From Melioribacteraceae bacterium (lineage in GTDB: Bacteria; Bacteroidota; Ignavibacteria; Ignavibacteriales; Melioribacteraceae): DNA of 64,000 bases. The notes below the pieces were generated by a model that saw only the letters and a list, made by a program, of their open reading frames with translations, did no database searches and was not told the DNA's origin. The stretch spans positions 31,880 through 95,879 of the forward strand of contig BQMY01000082.1 of assembly GCA_022181065.1 (NCBI GenBank), given 5' to 3'. Shown in pieces: positions 1-8,255 of this stretch. Position numbers and translations under genes: made by a program. Position 1 is the first letter of the stretch, and every line of letters starts with the position of its first letter.

Positions 1-62
1 TTTTCATCCATACATCCAGCGGCAAAAGCGCTTATCATTTCATGAATTGCGGTATCAGACAT
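1..62 (-). CDS. Anti-sigma factor, N-terminal fragment (runs off window)
   Basis: An ATG on the minus strand at 62-60 opens a frame that reads MSDTAIHEMISAFAAGCMDE and leaves the window. It starts 12 bases after the stop codon of the ECF sigma gene. A short helical N terminus (HEMISAFAAG) in this position resembles the start of membrane anti-sigma factors of the RskA type, which hold their partner sigma factor inactive at the membrane. Only about 20 residues are visible, so the call rests mainly on gene order. Confidence 0.5.
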   Translation of the reverse strand, partial: MSDTAIHEMISAFAAGCMDE

Positions 63-74
63 TGGCTAGTTCCA

Positions 75-653
75 TTAAACTTTTAATAGATTATCACGAA
101 GATTTCCCATCGCTGTCATCACTTTATTTCTAACTGTTTCAACGGGAATGTTCAATTTTTTGGATATCTGCTGAATTGTAAATCCTTCATAATAGGAAAG
201 GTTGATCACATATTTTTGCGCATCGGTCAGCCCCCCAAACGCACGTTCAATTTTATCTTTCATCTCATTAGCGGTAGTAAAACTTAATCTGTCGATATTC
301 GGATCAAGTACCGGCATAATAAAATTTTCTTCATATTTGTCATTATAGTTGCCTGGTTCAATATCGTCATACTTTTCTCTTTTGAGGTAATCAACAGCCT
401 TGTTACGGGCTAAAAGCAAAATCCAGGTGAAAGGGTTCTGTAGTTTGGTATCATATTTTTCAGAATTTTTCCAAACGAGCGCAAAGATGTCAACAACGAG
501 TTCACTCGCTTTTTCTTTATCCTTTACTATATGAAGAACAAGGGAATAAAGGAGTTTTCCGTATCGTTCGTACAATTCTTCAAGGGCGCGGGAATCATAT
601 TTTTTAATTTTATCGAATAGTTCAGAGTCGGAGATGTCTTTGTATTTACCCAC
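75..653 (-). CDS. ECF-family RNA polymerase sigma factor
   Basis: This 192-residue protein has the two-domain layout of extracytoplasmic-function sigma factors, which direct core RNA polymerase to stress or envelope promoters. Region 2 spans roughly residues 20-95 (ALEELYERYGKLLYSLV, then NPFTWILLLARNKAVDYLKR). Region 4 spans about 130-190, with the helix-turn-helix FTIQQISKKLNIPVETVRNK. The linker is longer than in minimal ECFs. The likely anti-sigma gene follows 12 bases downstream, the usual arrangement in which the regulator is co-transcribed. A TAGTTTTA element lies upstream on the minus strand, about 35-45 bases before the start codon, and could be a -7 box. The regulon is unknown. Confidence 0.9.
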   Translation of the reverse strand: MGKYKDISDSELFDKIKKYDSRALEELYERYGKLLYSLVLHIVKDKEKASELVVDIFALVWKNSEKYDTKLQNPFTWILLLARNKAVDYLKREKYDDIEPGNYNDKYEENFIMPVLDPNIDRLSFTTANEMKDKIERAFGGLTDAQKYVINLSYYEGFTIQQISKKLNIPVETVRNKVMTAMGNLRDNLLKV

Positions 654-775
654 AAATCACCTTTATCAATAATTATTTGAATCCATTAATGTAAAACTAC
701 CAACTAAAAAAAGCAATTTACGAAAATTTATGATTTATTATGGCTAATCTATTTTTTATTTATTGAACTATTCCG

Positions 776-807
776 ATTCGGAAAGGGATTCTTATTTATT
801 ATATTTA
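776..807 (+). promoter_or_regulatory. Possible alaS promoter (ATTC-N20-TATATTTA)
   Basis: The -7-like box TATATTTA at 800-807 differs in one base from the Bacteroidota consensus TAnnTTTG. Twenty bases upstream lies ATTC at 776-779, a poor match to the TTTG/TTG -33 box. The spacing equals that of the better tRNA-cluster promoter at 14304-14335. It would place transcription initiation about 25 bases before the alaS ATG. Confidence 0.3.
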
Positions 808-840
808 CGCTTTGAATAATAATAATTTTCAGGACTTGGT

Positions 841-3423
841 ATGACCTCAAAAGAGATAAGAGATAAATTTCTTGAATATTTCAAATCGAAAGATCACCGT
901 ATTGTTGAATCAGCTCCGGTAGTGCCGTTCGATGACCCTACACTTTTGTTTACAAACGCCGGGATGAACCAGTTCAAGGATGTTTTTCTTGGAAAAGGGA
1001 ACAGGGATTATAACAGAGCAGCCGATACGCAAAAATGTATCAGGGTAAGCGGAAAACATAATGATCTTGAGGAAGTTGGGCACGATACCTACCACCATAC
1101 TTTTTTTGAAATGCTTGGTAACTGGTCGTTCGGAGATTATTACAAGGAAGAAGCAATTGAGTGGGCGTGGGAATTACTCACTGATGTTTGGAAATTGCCG
1201 AAGGAACGTCTGTGGGCAACAGTTTACCGTACTGACGATGAAGCGATGGATATCTGGAAAAACAAAACAGATATCAATCCTGCTCATATTCTGAAATTTG
1301 ACGAAAAAGATAATTTCTGGGAGATGGGTGATACCGGTCCGTGCGGTCCTTGTTCCGAAATACATATAAACCTGAGCGATGATCTGGAAGATGCTTCATT
1401 GGTGAACGCGGGTGTTCCCGAGTGTATAGAAATTTGGAACCTTGTATTTATTCAGTACTATCGTGATGAAACAGGGAAACTGACCGAGCTACCCGCTAAA
1501 CATGTGGATACCGGAATGGGATTCGAGAGAGTCTGTGCCGTGCTGCAGGGTAAAAAATCGAATTATGATTCCGATGTATTTATGCCACTGATTCAAAAAA
1601 TTGCTGAAACATCCGGTAAAGAGTATGAAGGTGAAAAGAACCAGATAGCGATGCGTGTTATCGCTGATCATATCCGAACCCTTACGTTTGCGATTGCTGA
1701 TGGAGCAGTTCCGGGTAATGAAGGGAGAGGATATGTATTGAGGAGAATTTTGAGAAGAGCCGCGCGCTATGGACGAAATCTCGGGTTAACGGATCCTTTC
1801 ATGTATAACCTTGTCGATCATATTGTACAGACTATGAGCTATGTATTTCCTGAAATCAAATCGAACAGGGATAATGTAGTTAAAATCATTAAAGCGGAAG
1901 AAGAAAGTTTTAATACAACTCTCGATCGTGGAATTGAGTTGTTCGATGAAATAGCGAAAAAAACCTCAGAAAAACAGCAGAAGGTTATTGATGGTGCTGA
2001 AGTTTTCAAACTGTATGATACTTTCGGGTTCCCGGTTGATCTTACCGCTGTTATGGCTAAGGAAAATGGTCTTGATATTGATGAAGCCGGTTTTAATAAG
2101 CTTATGGATGAACAAAAGGCGAGAGCAAGAAAATCGACCAAAGATAAAATATCCGGTGCCTACTCAGGTGAAGATGTGTTGGAAACTCTTCAGCTAAAAA
2201 CCGATGAGCCAACCGAATTTCTCGGTTATGACACACTTGCTGTTCAGGCAAAAGTTCTGTCAGTCGCTAAAAATGAAAAAAATACATTTGTCGTATTTAG
2301 CCAGTCACCATTTTATGTTGAGGCTGGAGGACAGGTATCGGATAAAGGTTATGTAACAACAGATGATTTTAGATGGGATGTTGTAGATGTACTGAAAAAA
2401 GACTCCGCTGTAATTCATGTGCTGCAAAATAATGGTGGTGATATAAAAGTTGGTGATATCCTTAACGTTTACGTTGATCCCAAACGGAGATGGGATATTA
2501 TGCGTAACCACTCGGTAACCCACTTCCTTCATAAAGCTCTGCGTTCCGTGCTCGGTGAACATGTAAAACAATCGGGCTCATACGTAGGACCTGACAGACT
2601 CCGTTTTGACTTCACTCATTTTTCAAAGTTGAGCGAAGAAGAGATAACAAAAATTGAATCGATCGTAAATGAGAAAGTTCGTGAAAACCTTAATCTGATT
2701 CATCACAGGAATATCGAGTTCGAACAGGCTAAAGAGATGGGCGCGCTGATGTTCTTCGGTGATAAATACGGAGACAAGGTGAATGTTGTGCAATTTGGCG
2801 ATTTCACACTAGAGTTCTGTGGTGGTACGCATGTAACAAACAGTTCCCAGATTGGGCTGTTCAAAATATTAAATGAGTCTTCAATAGCGAGCGGTGTAAG
2901 GAGAATAGAAGCGGTTACCGGTGCCGGTGTTGAAAAACTTATCCAGGAAAAAGATAAAAATATCAACGAGGCGAAACAGGCAATTGCTGATCTTAATGAT
3001 GAGAAAAAGAAACTTGAAAAACAGCTTGCCGAATTACAGTTAAAAGAAAAACTGGGTGGTATTGATGTTGTTATTTCTTCACCATCGGTTGTAAAGGAAG
3101 TTAATGTTTATAAAGGCAAAGTTGACGCTGTTGACATGAATGAACTCAAATCAATGGGTGACGAGCTCCGCAACAAAATGAAGAGCGGTGTAGGGATGCT
3201 CATTTCCGCGTTTGAAGAAAAAGTAGGAATTGTGTGTGTGGTAAGCGATGATCTTGTAAAGGATAAAAAGATTATGGCTGGCAAAATTGTCGGTGCTGCT
3301 GCCAAACTGGTTGGTGGTGGTGGAGGCGGACGACCTCATATGGCTACTGCCGGCGGAAAGGATGTTACAAAAATCGATGAAGCAATTGAAAAATTTGATA
3401 TGATTGTTGAAGAAATGATTTAG
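841..3423 (+). CDS. alaS: Alanine--tRNA ligase
   Basis: AlaRS charges tRNA-Ala with alanine in the cytoplasm and clears mischarged Ser- or Gly-tRNA-Ala. The 860 residues match the usual full length. The class II aminoacylation core occupies about 1-450 (FTNAGMNQFK, HTFFEMLGNWSFGDYYK, and GRGYVLRRILRRAARYG near 300). The editing domain carries its zinc ligands in HFLHK (H561, H565) and CGGTH (C660, H664). A C-Ala domain with a glycine run near 824 ends the protein. All key residues are present. It stands alone between the minus-strand sigma operon and the convergent yajQ gene, with its own candidate promoter and a strong terminator. Confidence 0.98.
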   Translation: MTSKEIRDKFLEYFKSKDHRIVESAPVVPFDDPTLLFTNAGMNQFKDVFLGKGNRDYNRAADTQKCIRVSGKHNDLEEVGHDTYHHTFFEMLGNWSFGDYYKEEAIEWAWELLTDVWKLPKERLWATVYRTDDEAMDIWKNKTDINPAHILKFDEKDNFWEMGDTGPCGPCSEIHINLSDDLEDASLVNAGVPECIEIWNLVFIQYYRDETGKLTELPAKHVDTGMGFERVCAVLQGKKSNYDSDVFMPLIQKIAETSGKEYEGEKNQIAMRVIADHIRTLTFAIADGAVPGNEGRGYVLRRILRRAARYGRNLGLTDPFMYNLVDHIVQTMSYVFPEIKSNRDNVVKIIKAEEESFNTTLDRGIELFDEIAKKTSEKQQKVIDGAEVFKLYDTFGFPVDLTAVMAKENGLDIDEAGFNKLMDEQKARARKSTKDKISGAYSGEDVLETLQLKTDEPTEFLGYDTLAVQAKVLSVAKNEKNTFVVFSQSPFYVEAGGQVSDKGYVTTDDFRWDVVDVLKKDSAVIHVLQNNGGDIKVGDILNVYVDPKRRWDIMRNHSVTHFLHKALRSVLGEHVKQSGSYVGPDRLRFDFTHFSKLSEEEITKIESIVNEKVRENLNLIHHRNIEFEQAKEMGALMFFGDKYGDKVNVVQFGDFTLEFCGGTHVTNSSQIGLFKILNESSIASGVRRIEAVTGAGVEKLIQEKDKNINEAKQAIADLNDEKKKLEKQLAELQLKEKLGGIDVVISSPSVVKEVNVYKGKVDAVDMNELKSMGDELRNKMKSGVGMLISAFEEKVGIVCVVSDDLVKDKKIMAGKIVGAAAKLVGGGGGGRPHMATAGGKDVTKIDEAIEKFDMIVEEMI

Positions 3424-3501
3424 TTTATCATTTACATCTTATGAGTATTTTTATATATTCCATGTATCAACTAACAAGTTAAAAACTATCACTACTTGCC
3501 G

Positions 3502-3531
3502 AAGCCCTCAATTTTTGAGGGCTTTGTTTTT
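3502..3531 (+). terminator. Rho-independent terminator after alaS
   Basis: A 10-bp stem, AAGCCCTCAA at 3502-3511 pairing with TTGAGGGCTT at 3515-3524, closes a 3-base loop and is followed by TGTTTTTATA. It lies between the convergent ends of alaS and yajQ. The T-rich tail favours the alaS side. Confidence 0.85.
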
Positions 3532-3536
3532 ATATC

Positions 3537-4034
3537 CTACTTGTAATTCACAAACTGTACTGGAAAATCGTAATCGGCATCTTTAACTGCCTGGATTACC
3601 TGCTGAAGCTCATCTTTTTTGGGACCCTGAACCCTTACTTGTTCATCCATTATCTGGGCGTTTACTTTCAGTTTAAGGTCTTTAATCAATTTGGTAATTT
3701 TTTTAGCGTTTTCTTTAGAGATTCCGGATTGCAGATTTATATTCTGACGGAGTCTTCCACCGGATGCCGGTTCAGGTTCATCCGCCTGCAATGTTTTGAG
3801 CGATATTTTACGCTTGATAAATTTTGATTGAAGGATATCCAGACTCGTCTTTATCGCGTAATCATCTCTGGTATTCACCTTGATAACTTTGTCGTTTTTG
3901 TTCAATTCCATCTCTGTATGGCTATCTTTCAGATCGTACCTTTGCGCAATCTCTTTAATTGCCTGATTTACCGCATTATCGACTTCCTGAAAATCGACTT
4001 CCGAAACTATATCGAATGAAAATTTGCTTGCCAT
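3537..4034 (-). CDS. yajQ: YajQ family nucleotide-binding protein
   Basis: The 165-residue sequence is a full-length YajQ (DUF520) protein. Members bind nucleotides, and in Xanthomonas a homologue binds cyclic di-GMP; general roles remain poorly defined. Family marks visible are the opening MASKFSFDIVSEVDFQEVDNA, the central GGRLRQNINLQSGI, and the end DYDFPVQFVNYK. The layout fits the two ferredoxin-like folds of the family. It follows the small CxxC gene by 15 bases, so the two are probably one transcript. The upstream sequence on the minus strand reads AAAGGTGATTAA before the ATG, a usable ribosome binding site. Confidence 0.95.
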   Translation of the reverse strand: MASKFSFDIVSEVDFQEVDNAVNQAIKEIAQRYDLKDSHTEMELNKNDKVIKVNTRDDYAIKTSLDILQSKFIKRKISLKTLQADEPEPASGGRLRQNINLQSGISKENAKKITKLIKDLKLKVNAQIMDEQVRVQGPKKDELQQVIQAVKDADYDFPVQFVNYK

Positions 4035-4049
4035 TTAATCACCTTTTAT

Positions 4050-4262
4050 TTATGCCTTTTTAAGGAAGTTAATGTTTTGTTTCCATTTTTCATAATCTTC
4101 CTTTTTAACGATTGAGCGCTCGTAAACCTTGAAATCGTGAGGACTGTTGATCTCCTCACAATCTTCACAGAATTTACCAACATCCGGAATTTTAATAAAA
4201 CATTCTTTTAATTTTCCGGTATTACGGTCTTTAATTTTATATTTAAGATATAATTCTTCCAC
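4050..4262 (-). CDS. Small conserved-looking hypothetical protein with a CxxC motif
   Basis: I do not recognise this 70-residue protein. It opens MEELYLKYKIKDRNTGKLKE, has a single CEDC pair at the middle that could bind a metal or form a disulfide, and is lysine-rich at the C terminus. No signal peptide or membrane segment is seen. It lies 15 bases upstream of yajQ on the same strand and is probably its operon partner. A perfect -7-like TAATTTTG lies on the minus strand at 4300-4293, about 30 bases before the start, but no -33 box is seen at the right distance. Confidence 0.65.
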   Translation of the reverse strand: MEELYLKYKIKDRNTGKLKECFIKIPDVGKFCEDCEEINSPHDFKVYERSIVKKEDYEKWKQNINFLKKA

Positions 4263-4464
4263 TTTGTTTCAACCGCCATTAATTTTGATTAACAAAATTA
4301 AAAACGAGCAGGGCAAAAAAAAAGAAGAATCTAATATGTGAGTATTAACCCGGGAAGTATTTAAATTTGAAACGCTTTCTTTTTGTGACGGGAATCACAT
4401 TATTATTAGATTGACCTGAGTAAATAGTTTATTTGGTTTAATTGAATTATATAACAGATAATTG

Positions 4465-5202
4465 ATGTTGAATTACAAGATGACCATCCGTTATGATGGT
4501 AAAAAATACGCCGGATGGCAAAAACAGTTAAATGCTCCTACGGTACAGGGAGAGCTGGAAAATGCACTCAGGATTTGCCTCAGGGAATCTGTTTCGATAA
4601 CCGGTTCCGGAAGAACTGACTCGGGTGTTCATGCTCTGGGGCAGGTGGCGAATTTCAGGATTGAGGAAGAACTTGATTTGTTCAGGGTTAAGCACTCAAT
4701 TAACGCTCTCGTACCGGATGATATAGCTGTTATCAAAATTGAAGAAGTTAAGGAGGATTTCCATTCCCGATTTGACGCGGTGAACAGAGCATATATCTAT
4801 CTCTTCTCCAGGAATAAATCGCCTTTTTACAAGGATTATTCATGGTATAACCCCGAGGTTTTCGGTTACGATATTGCTACTATGAACAAAATATCCGAGA
4901 CATTGTGTGGTGAACACGATTTCACCTCGTTCTCAAGAAAAAATGAGGAGCAGGAAAATAAGTTTTGTATAATTAAAGATATACATTGGAAAGTTACAGG
5001 AGATAGATTGTTGTTTTATATTTCCGGTAACAGATTTCTGCATGGAATGGTGAGAGCTGTCATTGGAACATTATTAAAAGTTCACAAAGGTACAAATCCG
5101 GAAGAAAAATTACATTCAATTTTAGGACAGAAGGATAGATCGGCTGCTTCGCAATCGGTGCCCGCGCATGGTCTGTTTTTATATAAGGTGAGGTATAAAT
5201 GA
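4465..5202 (+). CDS. truA: tRNA pseudouridine(38-40) synthase
   Basis: TruA converts uridines 38-40 in the anticodon stem of many tRNAs to pseudouridine. The signature GSGRTDSGVHALGQVANF holds the catalytic aspartate, D52 here. The N terminus MTIRYDGKKYAGWQ and the segment FLHGMVRAVIGTLLKV are also typical. The length of 245 residues is normal. A TTG lies one codon before the chosen ATG and a third possible start is the ATG at 4480; no clear ribosome binding site decides between them, but family alignments favour 4465. Its last four bases (ATGA) overlap the next gene, so the two are translationally coupled. Confidence 0.95.
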   Translation: MLNYKMTIRYDGKKYAGWQKQLNAPTVQGELENALRICLRESVSITGSGRTDSGVHALGQVANFRIEEELDLFRVKHSINALVPDDIAVIKIEEVKEDFHSRFDAVNRAYIYLFSRNKSPFYKDYSWYNPEVFGYDIATMNKISETLCGEHDFTSFSRKNEEQENKFCIIKDIHWKVTGDRLLFYISGNRFLHGMVRAVIGTLLKVHKGTNPEEKLHSILGQKDRSAASQSVPAHGLFLYKVRYK

Positions 5203-5945
5203 TCGATTTAAGCAATAAAATTGTTTTTATCACAGGTGGTTCAAAGGGTATCGGAGAAGCCTGTGTAAAACTATTTTGTGAAGTGCACGCAAAAGTGATA
5301 TTTACATATAACAGTGATGAAGAGGAAGCGGAAAAAATACAGAAGGCCTATGGTGCCGCGGATATTTATAAAATGGATGTAGGCAGTGAAGATGATGTGA
5401 ATTATGTAGTAGAGAGTATCGCGTCAAAATATGGCAGAGTAGATATACTGGTTAATAACGCGGGTATCTGGGAAGGTAATGAACTGGAAAAGATCACTCT
5501 TGAACAGTGGGAACGTACACAGCGTACAAACCTGACTGGAACTTTTTTAGTTACGAAAGCAATCGTTCCATTGATGAAAAAAAACAAGTTCGGGAAAATC
5601 ATCAATATTTCGTCAACCGCCTCACAAAGAGGCGAAGCATACTATTCCTTATATGCCGCGAGTAAGGGAGGAATAAACGCTTTCACAAAATCGCTCTCCA
5701 CCGAGCTGGGCCCATTCGGGATTAATGTTAATGCTGTCGCTCCGGGTTGGGTAATGACACCGATGACGGCAAAAGTGTTTGAGGATAAAAAGTATCTCGA
5801 GCAGGAAACCAATAAAATTCCATTAAGAAGGATCGCAACTCCGGAAGATATAGCTGGTCCGGTATTGTTTTTGGCATCAGAGCTGTCGCGAAACATTACT
5901 GGTGCCGTAATAAGTGCCAATGGTGGATCAATTTTGTGCGGATGA
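5199..5945 (+). CDS. SDR family oxidoreductase (FabG-like)
   Basis: This 248-residue protein is a classical short-chain dehydrogenase/reductase using NAD(P)H. It has the cofactor loop TGGSKGIG near residues 12-19, the structural NNAG near 87, and the catalytic set S138/S139, Y152 and K156 (YAASK). The closing NITGAVISANGG is typical of the FabG-like group. Substrate cannot be deduced; a 3-oxoacyl or sugar/alcohol reductase are both possible. It begins in the truA stop (ATGA) and ends in another ATGA overlap with the SRPBCC gene. The neighbouring enoyl-CoA hydratase hints at acyl-group metabolism, but that is only context. Confidence 0.9.
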   Translation: MIDLSNKIVFITGGSKGIGEACVKLFCEVHAKVIFTYNSDEEEAEKIQKAYGAADIYKMDVGSEDDVNYVVESIASKYGRVDILVNNAGIWEGNELEKITLEQWERTQRTNLTGTFLVTKAIVPLMKKNKFGKIINISSTASQRGEAYYSLYAASKGGINAFTKSLSTELGPFGINVNAVAPGWVMTPMTAKVFEDKKYLEQETNKIPLRRIATPEDIAGPVLFLASELSRNITGAVISANGGSILCG

Positions 5946-6394
5946 CTATGTTTGAGTTCAGAAAAAAAATAAATATCAAGTGTAATATCGATGACATTTT
6001 CAGATTTCATCTCAATCCCGAAAATATTAATGTAATTTCACCTCCGGGGCTGAATGCGAAGATCGTGAGTATCACGGATAAACCACTAAAATCCGGTAGT
6101 GTGGTTAAGCTGGAAGTCTCTCAATTGGGAATAAAAAGTATCTGGGTGATCGAAATAGTTGAGTACTCATATCCGAGAGTAATTTGTGACCAGCAGAGAT
6201 CAGGATTCTTTAATTATTGGAAACATTATCATATATTTGAAGTAGCCGGGGATGAAGTTGAAATGACCGATAAGGTTATTCTCAAACCTCCACTCGGATT
6301 GTTGGGTTACATGGCTTATCCTGCAATTTGGCTTGGATTATCTTTTATGTTCCGTTACAGACATTACAAAACGAAAAAGGTTCTCGAAAAATAA
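5942..6394 (+). CDS. SRPBCC (START-like) family protein
   Basis: The 150-residue product has the pattern of SRPBCC ligand-binding domains: a first strand (MFEFRKKINIKCNIDDIFRF), the helix region with NPENINVISPP, repeated beta strands, and the long C-terminal helix ending in YRHYKTKKVLEK. Such proteins enclose a hydrophobic pocket; some bind lipids or polyketides. No catalytic motif is seen. ATG 5942 is chosen because it makes the same ATGA overlap with the upstream SDR gene as the SDR makes with truA. A GTG at 5936 and an ATG at 5948 are alternatives. The stop overlaps the next start by one base (TAATG). Confidence 0.8.
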   Translation: MTMFEFRKKINIKCNIDDIFRFHLNPENINVISPPGLNAKIVSITDKPLKSGSVVKLEVSQLGIKSIWVIEIVEYSYPRVICDQQRSGFFNYWKHYHIFEVAGDEVEMTDKVILKPPLGLLGYMAYPAIWLGLSFMFRYRHYKTKKVLEK

Positions 6395-6858
6395 TGGAAT
6401 TTTTGTCTTCGCTTCATCCTGTTTCGGTTCATTTCCCGATAGCGCTTATTACTGTTTATACATTGGGAGAAATATTCGCGATAGTTAAAAATGAACAGAC
6501 ATACTATAGTTTTACTCTGATCTTGCTGCTTTCCGGTATGATCGGAGCGGTGATGTCTGTATTGACAGGGAATCAGGCGATGCATTTTTTACTCGAAAAC
6601 GCGAATAATGTTTCCACAGAACTGGAAGGTCTTGTAGAATCTCACGAAAGTTACGCGAATTATTTTTTATGGTTTTATCTATTTTTTACCGTATTAAGGG
6701 TCTATCTGCAAATTTCTAAAAAAATATTCTTTAAAATACGGTATATTCTTATGATACTTTTGATATTTGGTGCTTTTCTCACCTACGAAACGGGAAGATT
6801 GGGAGGTTTACTTGTCCATAAATTCGGGGCGGGAACCGAGCTAATTTTGGGTAACTAA
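6394..6858 (+). CDS. DUF2231-type integral membrane protein
   Basis: Starting at the ATG that overlaps the previous stop by one base, the product is 154 residues with four predicted membrane helices (about 12-30, 40-58, 88-105 and 117-135). The opening MEFLSSLHPVSVHFPIAL matches the LHP-hHFPIAL start typical of DUF2231 membrane proteins, whose conserved histidines suggest heme or metal binding; the exact role is not established. A longer frame from 6328 exists but lies inside the SRPBCC gene and is not needed. The protein is encoded in the truA-SDR-SRPBCC run and is presumably co-expressed. Confidence 0.8.
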   Translation: MEFLSSLHPVSVHFPIALITVYTLGEIFAIVKNEQTYYSFTLILLLSGMIGAVMSVLTGNQAMHFLLENANNVSTELEGLVESHESYANYFLWFYLFFTVLRVYLQISKKIFFKIRYILMILLIFGAFLTYETGRLGGLLVHKFGAGTELILGN

Positions 6859-6859
6859 T

Positions 6860-7447
6860 ATGCGAAAAATCTTACTCATTTTTTTATTCTTAACAACAGT
6901 TATTTCGGCACAACTCCTTACCTTGGGTCAGGCACGAGGGGCGTTCCTCTCGGTTGAAGTTGGTCCCCGGATTCCTCTTGGTGATCTGGCTAACTACAGC
7001 AGTTACGGTCCCGGCTTTAATTCCACGTTTTCCTATACTGATAATAAGTTATTCCCGTTTTTTGTTTATGGTACCCTTGGTTACGCGCATTTTCCCGGTG
7101 ATCAGGATCTGTATAAACAGACCAACTATTCGTCTTTTTCAACAAATGTTATTTCGCTAAGCGCGGGTGTAAGATATTACTTCAAACCTTTGCTTGAGAA
7201 TATTGTTATACTTACACCGGTAGTGGATGCCGGAGGGTCGATCGGGATATTCGAAAAAGCTCACAGGTATAAAATTGACTCAGGATTATTAAATTTTACC
7301 GAAGATACATTTAATGTTGGCGCGCACGTGGGAGCCGGTTTTTCAATGTTTATTCTGGATGTATTGGGCTACTATAATTATTTTCATGGAAACCAGTTCT
7401 TATCTTTAAATTTTAGAGTGACAATACCTGTTTACGTAATTTTTTAA
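6860..7447 (+). CDS. Predicted outer-membrane beta-barrel or exported protein
   Basis: I cannot assign a family. The 195-residue product begins with a clear Sec signal peptide (MRKILLIFLFLTTVISAQ). The rest is rich in aromatic residues and alternating strands: GAFLSVEVGPRIPLGDL, then FVYGTLGYAHF, VISLSAGVRYYF, NVGAHVGAGFSMF and a final FRVTIPVYVIF ending in phenylalanine. That last-residue aromatic and strand pattern fits a small outer-membrane beta-barrel. It starts one base after the DUF2231 stop and belongs to the same transcript. No ligand can be proposed. Confidence 0.7.
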   Translation: MRKILLIFLFLTTVISAQLLTLGQARGAFLSVEVGPRIPLGDLANYSSYGPGFNSTFSYTDNKLFPFFVYGTLGYAHFPGDQDLYKQTNYSSFSTNVISLSAGVRYYFKPLLENIVILTPVVDAGGSIGIFEKAHRYKIDSGLLNFTEDTFNVGAHVGAGFSMFILDVLGYYNYFHGNQFLSLNFRVTIPVYVIF

Positions 7448-7464
7448 CAATTCACAGGATTAGT

Positions 7465-8247
7465 ATGGATTTTAATAATATACTTTTTGAAACAAATAAT
7501 GGTATCTCGAGGGTAACCATTAATAGACCTGATAAAATGAATGCTCTTAACGCCGAAACTCTGAAAGAACTAAAATCGGTTTTTACAACTATTAAAAATG
7601 ATGACAAAATAAATGTAGTTATTCTTACAGGTGCAGGGGATAAAGCGTTTGTTGCGGGAGCGGATATCAGCGAACTTAATCAACTTGATCTCCTTAGCGG
7701 AAAAGAATTCGCCGAATATGGTCAGGAAGTATTTAATATAATAGAAAATTTAGGGAAACCGGTTATTGCTGCTGTTAACGGATACGCTCTTGGCGGTGGA
7801 TGTGAACTTTCCCTTGCATGTCATATACGTCTGGCGTCAGAATCAGCGAAGTTCGGTCAGCCTGAAGTAAATCTTGGTGTGATACCAGGTTACGGCGGTA
7901 CACAAAGATTAGCGAGATTGATAAATACGGGCAGGGCTCTCGAATTGATCCTGACGGGGGATATGGTAAATTCAGATGAAGCTTACCGATCAGGATTAGT
8001 TAATAAGGTTTATCCCGGTGAAACACTTGTAGAAGAAGCCGAAAAGCTTGCCGCGAAAATAAATAAAAAAGGTCAGATTGCTGTAAGAATGTCAGTCAAG
8101 GCTGTTGTAAGCTGCGATGAATTGTCTGAAAAAGAAGGGCAGCACCTTGAAGCGGGACTTTTTGCCGTTTGCTGTGGTACAGAAGATTTTAAAGAAGGGA
8201 CTGCCGCTTTCCTCGAAAAAAGAAAACCTGAATTTAAGGGTAAATAA
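7465..8247 (+). CDS. Enoyl-CoA hydratase/isomerase family protein (crotonase-like)
   Basis: The 260-residue protein has all marks of the crotonase fold, which stabilises an enolate of an acyl-CoA thioester. The oxyanion-hole segments are AFVAGADISEL (about 65-72) and NGYALGGGCEL (about 105-115). Both catalytic glutamates of true enoyl-CoA hydratases are present: E114 in GGGCEL and E134 in FGQPEVNLG. The GYGGTQRL helix follows. These residues favour hydratase over isomerase activity, so it likely hydrates 2-enoyl-CoA in beta-oxidation or the reverse butyrate route. It follows the beta-barrel gene by 17 bases and precedes the sensor kinase by 8. Confidence 0.93.
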   Translation: MDFNNILFETNNGISRVTINRPDKMNALNAETLKELKSVFTTIKNDDKINVVILTGAGDKAFVAGADISELNQLDLLSGKEFAEYGQEVFNIIENLGKPVIAAVNGYALGGGCELSLACHIRLASESAKFGQPEVNLGVIPGYGGTQRLARLINTGRALELILTGDMVNSDEAYRSGLVNKVYPGETLVEEAEKLAAKINKKGQIAVRMSVKAVVSCDELSEKEGQHLEAGLFAVCCGTEDFKEGTAAFLEKRKPEFKGK

Positions 8248-8255
8248 ACTGCTAA

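Noticed and set aside
1839..2141. Long antisense frames within alaS, rpoB, rpoC, fusA and other genes
   Set aside because: They are shadows of well-supported genes on the other strand, with no binding sites and poor composition.
6328..6393. Upstream start for the DUF2231 protein
   Set aside because: It lies inside the SRPBCC gene; the ATG at 6394 gives the family start and a normal one-base overlap.
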